Shown here one piece after another: positions 33,086-41,704 of a stretch of 51,711 bases of DNA (positions are counted from its first letter, which is position 1; each line of letters starts with the position of its first letter). The notes below the pieces were generated by a model. That model saw only the letters and a program-made list of their open reading frames with translations, ran no database searches and was not told the DNA's origin. The DNA comes from Ww85 sp963745765 (GTDB lineage: Bacteria > Desulfobacterota > Desulfobulbia > Desulfobulbales > Desulfocapsaceae), in the NCBI GenBank assembly GCA_963745765.1, contig CAVUYQ010000008.1, forward strand, positions 1 to 51,711. Direction: 5' to 3'. The position numbers were made by a program, and so were the translations under genes.

Positions 33086-35215
33086 ATGCTTGAGAATAAA
33101 CAACATTATCAGCGTATATCGAAGAGTTTGCAGATAGCCGTCAATCAGGTGGCAGCAGCAGCGACGCTCCTGGCGGAAGGGGGTACCGTCCCCTTTATCT
33201 CGAGATATCGCAAGGAGGTGACCGGTTCTCTTGATGATATACAGATTACTGATATCCGGGATCAACTTCTGAAACTGGCAGATCTGGATAAGCGTCGTCA
33301 TTCTATCATGGAGATGCTCTCCGGGAGGGATCAGCTGACAGACCAGCTGCGGGTCCGTTTGCTTGGGGCTGAATCGATGACGACCCTTGAAGATATTTAC
33401 CTCCCTTACAAACAGAAACGAAAGACCCGTGCCATGGCGGCCAGGGAAAAAGGCTTGGAACCTTTGGCCCGTTCAATCTTTGCGGGCCAGGATGAGGATC
33501 TTGATGTTTCTGTTTTTTTGAATCCTGAAGCAGGGGTGGATGCCGAGGATGTCGCTCTTGCCGGAGCCAGGGATGTCATTGCCGAGTGGGTTAACGAAGA
33601 TCCGGATATTCGTAGCCGTCTGCGCCAAACTTTTGCCGAAAAGTCACTTATTAGATCCGAGGTGGTGGAAAAAAACCGCGAAACCGGGGCCAAATTCCGT
33701 GATTATTTCGACTGGCGCGAAGAGGCGCGAAAGGCACCAGGCCATCGCCTGCTCGCTCTTTTTCGTGGCGAGGCAGAGGACGTATTACGGCTGTCAATCA
33801 GGCCTGATAACGATTTGGCTCTGGCTATTCTTAACAGTCATTACCTGCCCCGGGGGAAGTATCATGAGCAGGTGAGAATGGCCGTGGAGGACAGTTATAA
33901 AAGGTTGCTGGCTCCTTCCTTGGAAAAAGAGCTGCGCGGGAGTCTGAAGGAGCGGTCAGACCGGGAAGCCATACAGGTTTTCAGTGATAATCTTCGTGAG
34001 TTGCTTCTGGCACCGGCTTTAGGTCAGAAACGAGTTATGGCTCTGGATCCCGGATTTCGTACCGGCGCGAAACTGGTCTGCCTGGATGAACAGGGGAGTC
34101 TGCTTCATTATACAACTATTTACCCCACTCACGGCGGACCCCAAAAAGAAGAAGCAGCAACGATTGTTCAGGATTTATGCAGGAAGTACAGGGTTCAGGC
34201 CATTGCTGTCGGTAACGGTACGGCCGGTCGTGAGACGGAGGAATTTGTCCGCAGCCTTGATCTTGAAAGTACGATCATTATCACTCAGGTTAACGAAAGC
34301 GGGGCCTCCATCTACTCGGCCTCCGAGGTTGCCCGTCGAGAGTTCCCCGATTATGATGTTACGGTGCGGGGCGCTATTTCTATCGGGCGGCGTCTCCAGG
34401 ATCCTCTGGCAGAACTGGTTAAACTTGATCCAAAATCAATAGGGGTCGGTCAATATCAGCACGACGTCAATCAGACAGAACTAAAAAAAGGGCTTGATGA
34501 TCTGGTGATCACCTGTGTGAACAGCGTCGGGGTTGAGGTCAACAGCGCCTCACGGGAACTGCTTGCCTGTGTCTCAGGACTCGGTCCCGTTCTTGCTGCC
34601 AATATCATCGCCTATCGCGATGAGCATGGTCCCTTTACCGCAAGAAAAGAATTATTGAAGGTCCCGCGGCTTGGAGCAAAAGCATTTGAGCAGTGTGCCG
34701 GCTTCCTGCGTATCCATGGGGCGAAGAATCCCCTGGACAATTCAGCCGTTCACCCGGAACGTTATGACACCGTAGTGAAAATGGCGAAAGACCTTCATTG
34801 TGTTGTTGCTGACTTAATTAAAAAAAAGGAACTCAGGGATAACATTGATCTTAAGCACTATGTCTCCGGTTCACTCGGTTTGCCGACCCTGCAGGACATT
34901 ATGGAAGAACTTGCCAGGCCGGGACGTGATCCGCGCCGTGAGTTTACATCCTTTAGATTTGACGAAGGTGTCAGTAGTATTGGTGATCTTGTTGCGGAGA
35001 TGAGACTTCCCGGTATCGTGACAAATGTCACCCGCTTTGGTGCTTTTATTGACATCGGGGTCCATCAGGACGGTCTTGCGCATATAAGCCAATTGGCAGA
35101 CAGGTATGTCAGGGACCCCGCCGAGGTGGTGAAAGTCGGGCAACCTGTTACGGTTCGTGTCCTTGATGTGGACCTGAAGAGAAAGCGAATATCCCTATCC
35201 CTTCGCGGGTTGTAG
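33086..35215 (+). CDS. tex: Tex-family S1 RNA-binding protein
   Basis: 709 residues with the full Tex layout: N-terminal helical region (VPFISRYRKEVTGSLDDIQI), LEDIYLPYKQKRKTRA, YqgF/RNase-H-like domain (RVMALDPGFRTGAKLVCLDE), helix-hairpin-helix repeats (RLGAKAFEQCAGFLRI) and a C-terminal S1 domain (GIVTNVTRFGAFIDIGVHQDGLAHISQ). Tex binds nucleic acids and the transcription elongation complex. The start is taken as ATG 33086 because TTG 33080 adds only two residues; no Shine-Dalgarno is visible, which is unusual. It follows the LarA-like gene by 46 bp but probably is not functionally tied to it. Confidence 0.95.
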   Translation: MLENKQHYQRISKSLQIAVNQVAAAATLLAEGGTVPFISRYRKEVTGSLDDIQITDIRDQLLKLADLDKRRHSIMEMLSGRDQLTDQLRVRLLGAESMTTLEDIYLPYKQKRKTRAMAAREKGLEPLARSIFAGQDEDLDVSVFLNPEAGVDAEDVALAGARDVIAEWVNEDPDIRSRLRQTFAEKSLIRSEVVEKNRETGAKFRDYFDWREEARKAPGHRLLALFRGEAEDVLRLSIRPDNDLALAILNSHYLPRGKYHEQVRMAVEDSYKRLLAPSLEKELRGSLKERSDREAIQVFSDNLRELLLAPALGQKRVMALDPGFRTGAKLVCLDEQGSLLHYTTIYPTHGGPQKEEAATIVQDLCRKYRVQAIAVGNGTAGRETEEFVRSLDLESTIIITQVNESGASIYSASEVARREFPDYDVTVRGAISIGRRLQDPLAELVKLDPKSIGVGQYQHDVNQTELKKGLDDLVITCVNSVGVEVNSASRELLACVSGLGPVLAANIIAYRDEHGPFTARKELLKVPRLGAKAFEQCAGFLRIHGAKNPLDNSAVHPERYDTVVKMAKDLHCVVADLIKKKELRDNIDLKHYVSGSLGLPTLQDIMEELARPGRDPRREFTSFRFDEGVSSIGDLVAEMRLPGIVTNVTRFGAFIDIGVHQDGLAHISQLADRYVRDPAEVVKVGQPVTVRVLDVDLKRKRISLSLRGL

Positions 35216-35461
35216 GGTTATGAAAAGATGTTGTCCAGCGGTAATAGCGGCAGTATCCAGTCCATACGGCAATGAAGAATCATCAGGGGGGTGCGAAGAT
35301 GAGCGTGTGTCAAAAAGGGCCGGATGGTTGTAATCATCACTGGCATGAGTTATGGAAGAGTGGCATTTTTTAGGGAGATAACGCCACTTAATGGGGGTGT
35401 GATTTGAAGATCTATTTTTATTTCATTGCAGAATGTGATGTAAAGTATTAGCTTGTCAACA

Positions 35462-35482
35462 CCTATTACATGATGTAATAGG
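35462..35482. promoter_or_regulatory. Perfect 10+1+10 palindrome, possible operator
   Basis: CCTATTACAT (35462-35471), one base, then its exact complement (35473-35482). It is embedded in an AT-rich stretch that also holds TTGTCAACA. The symmetric short form suggests a repressor site for the gene cluster leading to the cold-shock gene. The remaining 35216-35810 gap holds hairpins and one tiny reading frame, described separately. Confidence 0.45.
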
Positions 35483-35587
35483 GGATTTGTTTCAACTTGT
35501 CCTCGTTACTGAGTGCTCATAACATCGGTCACCAAGGGATTATCTGCTCGATTTCAAGCAATAAAATGAGAGGGAACAGGAGAGGAC

Positions 35588-35665
35588 ATGATGGCTGCCA
35601 TTTTAGTGATACATAGCTGGAAACCTGGAATGAGATCAGGTTTCAGATTACTGCTGTTTCGTTAA
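35588..35665 (+). CDS. Possible 25-residue leader peptide
   Basis: ATG 35588 is preceded by a strong GGAGAGG. The frame encodes 25 residues (MMAAILVIHSWKPG at the start) and stops at TAA 35665. It precedes the cold-shock gene by 145 bp. Without homology it could be chance; the good ribosome site is the only support. Confidence 0.2.
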   Translation: MMAAILVIHSWKPGMRSGFRLLLFR

Positions 35666-35706
35666 AGGGTAAACATCAGAAAGAGCGGTTGACTACAGGG
35701 TATTTT

Positions 35707-35786
35707 GTCTGGAAAAGTCCAGACGTCCAGTCGAATCATCGGATGATGCCTCGGCTATATAGCAAAAAAAGGGTTCAAAAATAGAA
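35707..35786 (+). promoter_or_regulatory. Two hairpins in the cold-shock gene leader
   Basis: GTCTGGA/TCCAGAC (about 35707-35724, loop AAAG) and GGGTTC/GAACCC (about 35768-35786, loop AAAAATA) lie in the 5' untranslated region, the second just before the GAGGAG ribosome site. Cold-shock mRNAs commonly have structured leaders that change fold with temperature. Confidence 0.4.
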
Positions 35787-35810
35787 CCCGGTACAGAGGA
35801 GTAGAACAAA

Positions 35811-36011
35811 ATGGCTGAAGGTACAGTAAAGTGGTTTAACGATTCGAAGGGTTTTGGTTTTATTGAGCAGGATGGCGGCAAAGATGTATTTGTGCATCAT
35901 TCAGCGATTCAGGCCCAGGGTTTCAAATCTCTTGCAGAAGGCGCTCGTGTGTCTTTTGACGTTGTTGATGGCCCTAAAGGTCCTGCAGCAGCTAACGTGG
36001 TCCAGCTCTAA
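35811..36011 (+). CDS. Cold-shock protein (CspA family)
   Basis: 66 residues, one S1-like cold-shock domain. RNP1 is KGFGFI and RNP2 is VFVHHS; the N-terminus GTVKWFNDSKGFGFI is canonical. It binds single-stranded RNA and melts secondary structure. AGAGGAG precedes the ATG by about 9 nt. The leader is long and structured. A perfect hairpin follows at 36034, and a small lysine-rich protein gene lies 112 bp downstream. Confidence 0.97.
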   Translation: MAEGTVKWFNDSKGFGFIEQDGGKDVFVHHSAIQAQGFKSLAEGARVSFDVVDGPKGPAAANVVQL

Positions 36012-36033
36012 GACTGATCTGAGAACGACCCGA

Positions 36034-36070
36034 TGCAAAGACTCTGCATTTCATTTGCAGAGTCTTTGCA
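36034..36070 (+). terminator. Perfect 15-bp hairpin after the cold-shock gene
   Basis: TGCAAAGACTCTGCA (36034-36048) is fully complementary to 36056-36070 with a 7-nt loop. It begins 22 bp after the stop. It lacks a T-run and so may attenuate rather than fully stop transcription into the small basic gene downstream. Confidence 0.6.
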
Positions 36071-36123
36071 ATACCCTTGTATGTCCGCTTTAAATGCGAT
36101 GAAAAGATAAGAAGGACAAAACT

Positions 36124-36267
36124 TTGGCAAAAACAAACTACTCATTCGAGAAACGCAAAAAAGAACTGGCAAAGAAAAAAAAGAAAGAAGAAAAAAAACA
36201 GCGTAAACTTGAGAAGCAGGAAGATACGCTGGAGAACCAAGAAACCAAACCTCCGCAGGAAGAATAA
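36124..36267 (+). CDS. Small lysine/glutamate-rich protein next to a cold-shock gene
   Basis: 47 residues from TTG 36124, with GAAGGA about 10 nt upstream. The protein begins MAKTNYSFEKRKKELAKKK, then continues as a run of Lys/Glu/Arg and an acidic tail ending PPQEE. Small proteins with this N-terminus (MAKTNYSFEKRQKEL...) occur widely in proteobacteria, often near cold-shock genes; I recognise the pattern but know no established function. It is probably an RNA- or ribosome-associated basic peptide. The coding is supported by the start site, the consistent frame and the match to the known small-protein pattern. Confidence 0.7.
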   Translation: MAKTNYSFEKRKKELAKKKKKEEKKQRKLEKQEDTLENQETKPPQEE

Positions 36268-36708
36268 CCATCCCCCTTCAATATGTTTTTTCCAGGCGAT
36301 CTTCGCTCGTTGTCAGAGGATTTTCATGATCGCTTTTTTATTATCAGCCAGCGGAAAAAGTCTTTCGCTATCATATTATCACCGTTATTTTAAATAGTTT
36401 CTGGATTTCTCGGCATTCAAATTACCGAATTTCCTGTTTGAGGGTCACTCGGCGGACCTCTCTCACATCTTTTTGCTCGGATATGTGGGAACAGGCTGTA
36501 AAACTATTGGGCGCCTTGAATAAAGGTGGCCTAAATAGATGAAGTACCAGTGTCTGTTACGGCGGTGTGTTGGATCCTGGAGTGTGCGGATTCGGCGCAG
36601 TTTGGCGTACAGTCAACGTTGTTATAATAAGCACTGGATTGCGATTTTTCCCACTCACAGATTCGATGCCTTGAGAATATATAGCCTGTTTCCGGAAGGT
36701 ACTGTCTT
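36268..36708. other. 441-bp gap before the MFS gene
   Basis: No convincing gene. A frame of 36 codons at about 36283 lacks a ribosome site. The segment 36509-36531 is a short form of the GGTACCTTGAATAAT repeat: GGGCGCCTTGAATAAAGGTGGCC, which can fold as an imperfect hairpin. Otherwise AT-rich promoter-like DNA. Confidence 0.4.
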
Positions 36709-37902
36709 ATGGAGAGAAAGACCCTGATAACCCTGTTGTTATCAGTATTTATTGCGCTTCTTGGCATTGGTATCATTATTCCGATAATGCCGGTTTTTGC
36801 CGCTGAACTTGGTGCGAGCGGGTTTTCTCTGGGTATGATTATCGGTGCTTTTTCTATCAGCAGGGGGCTTCTGCAGCCGATAGTCGGGAGCCTGTCTGAC
36901 CGCTGGGGAAGAAAAGGATTTCTGGTTGCCGGACTCTTTATTTACGGCATTGTCGGGTTACTTATTCCGCACGCAACCAGTGTTATCAATCTCATTGTCA
37001 TTCGAGGATTTCACGGAGTAGGCTCGGCGATGATCGTTCCCATCGGCATGGCTTATATGAGTTACCTCGCTCCGGTCGGGCATGAGGGGCGTTACCAGAG
37101 CTACCTCAATATTGCCATTTTCGCCGGCATTGGCTGTGGGCCGATAATCGGTGGATTGGTCTCGGACCTGCTCGGTTTTCAGTCGGTATTTTATGTTATG
37201 GCCCTGTTAAGCTTCATGGCGTTTATCCTGGTCTTACGGCATATGCCTCACCAGACGGCTCACGGGCCGTCTGACGCACCGGGTCTGCTGAGGAACATGG
37301 TATTGATGATGAAAAACAGGCTGACCTTGGGAATCCTGTTATCCCGATTTGCTACTATGATAGCAATGGTGCCGACCATGGCTTTTCTGCCGCTTCTGAT
37401 GACACAGAGAATGACCGCAAGTGGTTTACAGATAGGTCTTGTCATTGCCGGCAGGACACTGGTCAATGCCGTCCTACAGGTACCTGCGGGGAAATTTGCC
37501 GATAAACATAACAAGCTCGTTTTGTTAGTAGCCGGGAGTGTGTGTTTAAGTGCGTCAATCATGATGGTCCCCTTCGTATCCAGTTTTGCTCTGATGCTTG
37601 TCCTCTATTGTTTGCTTGGACTGGGAGAGGCAATTATTTGGCCGGTATTAGGTGCTTATGCCTCCCTGGAAGGGAGAAAACACTATGGTCATGGAACAAT
37701 GATGGGCGTGTTCAGCCTCGCCATGAGTGGCGGCGTATTTGCCGGGGCAATCCTTGCCGGATACAGTATGGACAGATGGGGGATTGACTGGGCCTATTTC
37801 AGTACGGCAACGGCAATACTGGCTTTCACGCTGGGCGCTGCATTTCTGATTGGTATAGGAGAAATTCGTGAGGCAGTATCAGCAGCAGAAGATGCGACAT
37901 AG
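36709..37902 (+). CDS. MFS transporter
   Basis: 397 residues with 12 predicted membrane helices. The loop after helix 2 carries MFS motif A (GSLSDRWGRKGF), and AGRTLVNAVLQVPAGKFADK after helix 8 is the second-half counterpart. This is the drug:H+ antiporter-like class (DHA1), with probable export of drugs, siderophores or metabolites. It is a single gene convergent with the CorA-like gene; no regulator lies beside it. Substrate unknown. Confidence 0.9.
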   Translation: MERKTLITLLLSVFIALLGIGIIIPIMPVFAAELGASGFSLGMIIGAFSISRGLLQPIVGSLSDRWGRKGFLVAGLFIYGIVGLLIPHATSVINLIVIRGFHGVGSAMIVPIGMAYMSYLAPVGHEGRYQSYLNIAIFAGIGCGPIIGGLVSDLLGFQSVFYVMALLSFMAFILVLRHMPHQTAHGPSDAPGLLRNMVLMMKNRLTLGILLSRFATMIAMVPTMAFLPLLMTQRMTASGLQIGLVIAGRTLVNAVLQVPAGKFADKHNKLVLLVAGSVCLSASIMMVPFVSSFALMLVLYCLLGLGEAIIWPVLGAYASLEGRKHYGHGTMMGVFSLAMSGGVFAGAILAGYSMDRWGIDWAYFSTATAILAFTLGAAFLIGIGEIREAVSAAEDAT

Positions 37903-37989
37903 TTAACGATATCAAGGAGAGCAAGAAAGTCGATCGTTTTTCTCCGGTTCATCGGTCCACTTGGGTTTACATTAATAGCATCCTGTACG

Positions 37990-38961
37990 CTACATCCAGT
38001 GTTTTCTTTTAAAAAGGAACAGTAAAATAAGGGCAATTAAAAAAAGTATTCCGACAAAAATAGTAAAGGCATATCTGTTGTCAGAACCGGGGATGCCGCC
38101 AACATTTACGCCGAATAACCCCGTCAAAAAACCCAGTGGCAAGAATATCGTGGTTATCAGTGATAATAGATACATCCTGCTGTTGAGCTGTTCAGATAAA
38201 TTGTTGACAAGTTCTTCTTGAATGACTGCGGCTCTTTCTCTGATTGAATCAAGATTTTCTATATACCGGAGTAAATGATCGGTAATTTCTCTGGAATGCA
38301 TCCTGTCTATTTCCCTGAGCCAGGATACTTTCTCCTCATAAAACCGGTACATTGCATCTCTTTGAGGTGCGAGGTATCTCCTGAGAACAATTGACTGCCG
38401 CCTGATGGTGGAAAGCTGGCGACGGATTGCAGCGTCTCCCGTGCCAAGTACCTCCTCTTCAAGATCGGAAAGCATATCCTCAATGTTTTCAATGGTCGGG
38501 TCCATTCTGCTTATCAGCCGTCTCGCCAGATCAACAGTAAATTCTGATGGGGTTCTGGGGCCGTTGCCACTCTGCAAGGCACTCGTGATGTCGGCAATGG
38601 ATAAGAGGGTTCTTCTCACAGAGGTGATGATCATTGACTCGTTTGCCCACAAGCGCACCCCCACCATATCTTCCGGATCAGCTTGCGGGTTGAGATTGAC
38701 ACCACGCAAAGCGAGAAGGAGCCCATCATTGATCGACGTCACCCTGGGACGTGTATCTTCATTCAACAGGAATTCGCTTGAAACAATATCCAGCTGTTTT
38801 GCGTTGCGAATCCATTCCTGTGCCTCGGCAGAAGAGTAATCAAAATGCAGCCACAGGATACCTTTCTCCGGTTCCCAGCCATCAACTTCATCTGCCGTCA
38901 CTGTTCTTGAACCACCTCCACCATCGAGTAAAAGTGCCTGGAGCAATCCGGTTTTATTCAT
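37990..38961 (-). CDS. CorA-superfamily transporter, ZntB-like
   Basis: 323 residues. A large cytoplasmic N-terminal domain with long helices is followed by two C-terminal membrane helices. The signature before the loop is FLTGLFGVNVGGIPG: GVN replaces the GMN of CorA, and GGIPG is the ZntB pattern, so Zn2+ or another cation import/export driven by protons is more likely than Mg2+. The last residues KRKHWM form a positive tail. It is separated by 32 bp from the MscS-like gene upstream on the same strand, probably one transcript. Confidence 0.9.
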   Translation of the reverse strand: MNKTGLLQALLLDGGGGSRTVTADEVDGWEPEKGILWLHFDYSSAEAQEWIRNAKQLDIVSSEFLLNEDTRPRVTSINDGLLLALRGVNLNPQADPEDMVGVRLWANESMIITSVRRTLLSIADITSALQSGNGPRTPSEFTVDLARRLISRMDPTIENIEDMLSDLEEEVLGTGDAAIRRQLSTIRRQSIVLRRYLAPQRDAMYRFYEEKVSWLREIDRMHSREITDHLLRYIENLDSIRERAAVIQEELVNNLSEQLNSRMYLLSLITTIFLPLGFLTGLFGVNVGGIPGSDNRYAFTIFVGILFLIALILLFLFKRKHWM

Positions 38962-38993
38962 TTTACGTAGTTATCCTCCATTAGCATTGATAG

Positions 38994-39914
38994 TCAGACC
39001 CTCTTGGCTGAAGATCCCGCTACGGTTTTGACAAATGAAGAATCAAAATGGACATCCAGTTGTGGATAGGCAATCGTAATGCCTGCCTCTTTAAAAGCGA
39101 ACCAGATATCTTTACGAAGATCGGCCATAAACATTCGCTGCTGCCAGGGATCGTCTATGGAGACGTAAACACCGAAATCCACGGAGGAACTGGCGAAATC
39201 CTGTAACCTTACCGTGGGACCCGGCTTGGGTAGTCTCCAGGGAACGTCGGAAGCCGTCTTTTCCAATACCTTCATTACCTGCTCCATATCAGAATCGTAA
39301 GAGACGCCAACAACAATTCCTAAGCGATAGATGTTGTCCCTGAGGGTATAATTTTTTACCGTTGATTGAGAAAAGACTGAATTGGGCATAATGAGTTCTT
39401 CGTCAAGCAATGTCCGTGCTATCGTCGTTCTTATTCTCATGTCGATGATCTTAACAATAGTCCCGTCAACTTCCAGGATATCACCGGGCTTAATGGTCCG
39501 TTCTAGAAGGAGGATGACGCCGGCGACAAAGTTTTGAACGATATTCTGCATGGCAAACCCGATGCCTATTGCGAATACCGCACCAGCTGCAAAGAGAGCA
39601 CTTAAGCTGATTCCAACAACCTGCAAACCGATGGAAAAGCCTACCATTAAAACGAAGTAATGTATCAATCGCAGGAGAGCGGATAAGGTTCCTTCACGTT
39701 TGGCAAACCGTGTTTGGAGCGTCTTCTTCAATCCACGCTGCAGGGAAACCGAAAATATGACGGTAATCAGCAATATCAGGAGAAAAAGAGCAATTGCAAA
39801 AAGAGTAACTGTTGTCCCCGACAAAGTAAAAAGGGGTTTATCCACAGCACTGCCGATAAAGGTCAAGATTTTGTCAATATCCACAATAACCTCAGGTGAG
39901 CTTGGACCAATCAA
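38994..39914 (-). CDS. MscS-family small-conductance mechanosensitive channel
   Basis: 306 residues. Three N-terminal membrane helices end in a Gly/Ala-rich TM3 (AAGAVFAIGIGFAMQNIVQNFVAGVILLLERTI), the pore helix. A beta domain (PGDILEVDGTIVKIIDMRIRTT) and a C-terminal domain with DFASSSVDFGVYVSIDD follow, all as in MscS. It opens on membrane tension to release solutes. It shares the strand with the ZntB-like gene. The 184-bp gap on its 5' side separates it from an SH3 protein gene. Confidence 0.93.
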   Translation of the reverse strand: MIGPSSPEVIVDIDKILTFIGSAVDKPLFTLSGTTVTLFAIALFLLILLITVIFSVSLQRGLKKTLQTRFAKREGTLSALLRLIHYFVLMVGFSIGLQVVGISLSALFAAGAVFAIGIGFAMQNIVQNFVAGVILLLERTIKPGDILEVDGTIVKIIDMRIRTTIARTLLDEELIMPNSVFSQSTVKNYTLRDNIYRLGIVVGVSYDSDMEQVMKVLEKTASDVPWRLPKPGPTVRLQDFASSSVDFGVYVSIDDPWQQRMFMADLRKDIWFAFKEAGITIAYPQLDVHFDSSFVKTVAGSSAKRV

Positions 39915-40098
39915 TTATCCGTGAGAACAGCCAATTCTTATTTTAAATCGTAATTATAAGCATTTAAACCGATAGCCTCGATAGCCGTTGGCGGTTTCTG
40001 TCCTGCAGAAAAATCTGAGAGGTAAACCTTCTTCCTTCTTTTTTTTCAGTAAAATGGGGATGCTGGAGAATCGTCAGAAATACCGATCCGCTGTCCTG

Positions 40099-40800
40099 TT
40101 AGAGAAGTGATGGTCTTCTCTTACGGGATGCAGCTGATATTCTGCCGACCAGTATCCCGAGAAGCAGTACGCCGCCGCCCGCAAGAAACCAGTTGATGGC
40201 TCTATCCTTTTTCAAGGCCTCGTAGTCTGCGCGCAGAGAGGCAAGATTTTCTGTCAATGTTTTGTTTTCCTGCGATATTCTCAGAGAATCCTTCTTGATC
40301 AGGGCGACGTCTGAGGTGTCCTGTTTCAGTTTTGTGTAGTCGCTTGCGAGCTGGTCTCTTTCGGCAAGTATGGTGTTTCTCTCAGTTTCTGTTTGTTCAA
40401 GCCTGGAGGAGATTGTTTCGAGATTGTTGACGGTCTCGATCTCTCTTGCCTTGAGTGCGTCATTTGCTTCCTGCAAGGTTGCCACGAGTTGCTGCAGCGG
40501 AGCTTCCTCGCTCAGGAATCTTTTTATTATCCAGCCTTCTTTGCCGTCTGGTAATCGGACCTTAGCATAGGAATCATCTTCTTCAAGCAGTTCAACGGAA
40601 GTTCCGTCCTTTACAACAGCGATGATCTTGTATTCCGTTCCCTGGCCGGTCCTGATCGCGATTTCAGAACTCGGTATTATATAGCGGGTTTCAGCTTGAG
40701 CAGTCTCCGTTGAGAGTAGCGGCAAAGCCGCTAAGAAAAACAAGTAAACAGCGATAAGAGGAATAGGGGAAAACCGGGTAGACAATCTTTTCATGAGCAT
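40099..40800 (-). CDS. SH3-domain protein with coiled coil and C-terminal membrane anchor (TIGR04211/YgiM-like)
   Basis: 233 residues: an N-terminal signal sequence (PLIAVYLFFLAALPLLSTETAQA), a bacterial SH3 domain (residues about 38-95, SSEIAIRTGQGTEYKIIAVVKDGTSVELLEEDDSYAKVR), a long coiled coil (about 100-195) and a C-terminal membrane helix (WFLAGGGVLLLGILVGRISA) with a basic tail. This is the layout of YgiM-like TIGR04211 proteins, which sit in the inner membrane with the SH3 domain facing the periplasm. The function is unclear; SH3b domains often contact peptidoglycan. Single gene. Confidence 0.9.
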   Translation of the reverse strand: MLMKRLSTRFSPIPLIAVYLFFLAALPLLSTETAQAETRYIIPSSEIAIRTGQGTEYKIIAVVKDGTSVELLEEDDSYAKVRLPDGKEGWIIKRFLSEEAPLQQLVATLQEANDALKAREIETVNNLETISSRLEQTETERNTILAERDQLASDYTKLKQDTSDVALIKKDSLRISQENKTLTENLASLRADYEALKKDRAINWFLAGGGVLLLGILVGRISAASRKRRPSLL

Positions 40801-41116
40801 CTTTTATTGACCTTTTCAGGATAAAGGGTTTCGGTTTCGATCTTGCGTTTATAGATTTAGAAGATATTCGATTTGGTCATGGAAAAGAAGCAAAAGAATA
40901 AAAAACAGAGCGTCTTTCACCTGAAGGTTGACCTCGGATATCCCGTTTTTGCACGTTGAGCTTGGAAGACAGATAAGCAGAGAGGTTAAGAAGATTTATT
41001 GACAGCAGGGTAAACGGGGGTAATCTTCTCAGCAATGACGTGACTGATTATTCAAGGTACTCATCATCATTATGACAACTATTCAAGCATACTTCCAATA
41101 CTAAATCCTCGTCGGC
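40801..41116. other. 316-bp gap between divergent genes
   Basis: No gene supported; a 26-codon frame starting near 40879 lacks a ribosome site. At 41046-41060 GATTATTCAAGGTAC is the complement of the GTACCTTGAATAATC arm motif of hairpin element B, without a matching partner arm. Confidence 0.4.
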
Positions 41117-41704
41117 ATGAAAATTCTTACCGTCTCAGATCGCGTTTCTACCGAACTGATTGAAGGCGCCGCTCCTTCACCGATTGACAAAATTGACCTG
41201 ATTCTCGGTTGTGGAGACCTGCCGCCTGAGTATCTGCGTGCACTGCGGGTACGATACGATGTGCCGCTTTTTTATATTCTCGGAAACCATGACATTCGGC
41301 ATGACACGCCGCCTGACGGCTGTCTCAACCTGACCGGGAGGATTGTGAGCTATGGCGGAGCACATTTTCTCGGCTTTTCCGGTTCCCGCTGGTATAACGG
41401 GAATCAGCATCAATATAGGGAACATGAGATGCGTTCGCAAATCAGGCGATTGTGGTTCCGCCTCTGGCGTCTTAAATCACTCGATGTCATTATGACTCAT
41501 GCGCCGCCCCGCAACATTCATGACGCTGATGATCGATGCCACAAAGGCTTTAATTGCTATAATCGTTTTATCAAACGCTATCAGCCGCGATACTTTGTTC
41601 ACGGTCACATCCATGCCTTGTTTGAAAAGCCGTCGGATCGTGTCACTATCGTGGGCAACACCCGGGTAATTAACAGCTATGGCTTCCATGTCTTGGATAT
41701 ATAA
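41117..41704 (+). CDS. Metallophosphoesterase
   Basis: 195 residues with the calcineurin-like fold. Motifs seen: GCGDL, GNHD, MTHAPP and HGHIHA. The first motif, normally DxH near the N-terminus, reads SDRVS, so the usual metal-binding His is replaced by Val; activity may be reduced or altered. It would hydrolyse phosphodiesters or phosphomonoesters. The last 26 bp overlap the start of the ParB-like/Lrp-like fusion, so the two are tightly coupled and probably act together. Confidence 0.88.
   Translation: MKILTVSDRVSTELIEGAAPSPIDKIDLILGCGDLPPEYLRALRVRYDVPLFYILGNHDIRHDTPPDGCLNLTGRIVSYGGAHFLGFSGSRWYNGNQHQYREHEMRSQIRRLWFRLWRLKSLDVIMTHAPPRNIHDADDRCHKGFNCYNRFIKRYQPRYFVHGHIHALFEKPSDRVTIVGNTRVINSYGFHVLDI

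Noticed and set aside
36283..36393. 36-codon frame before the MFS gene
   Set aside because: No ribosome site and no recognisable sequence; probably chance in AT-rich DNA.
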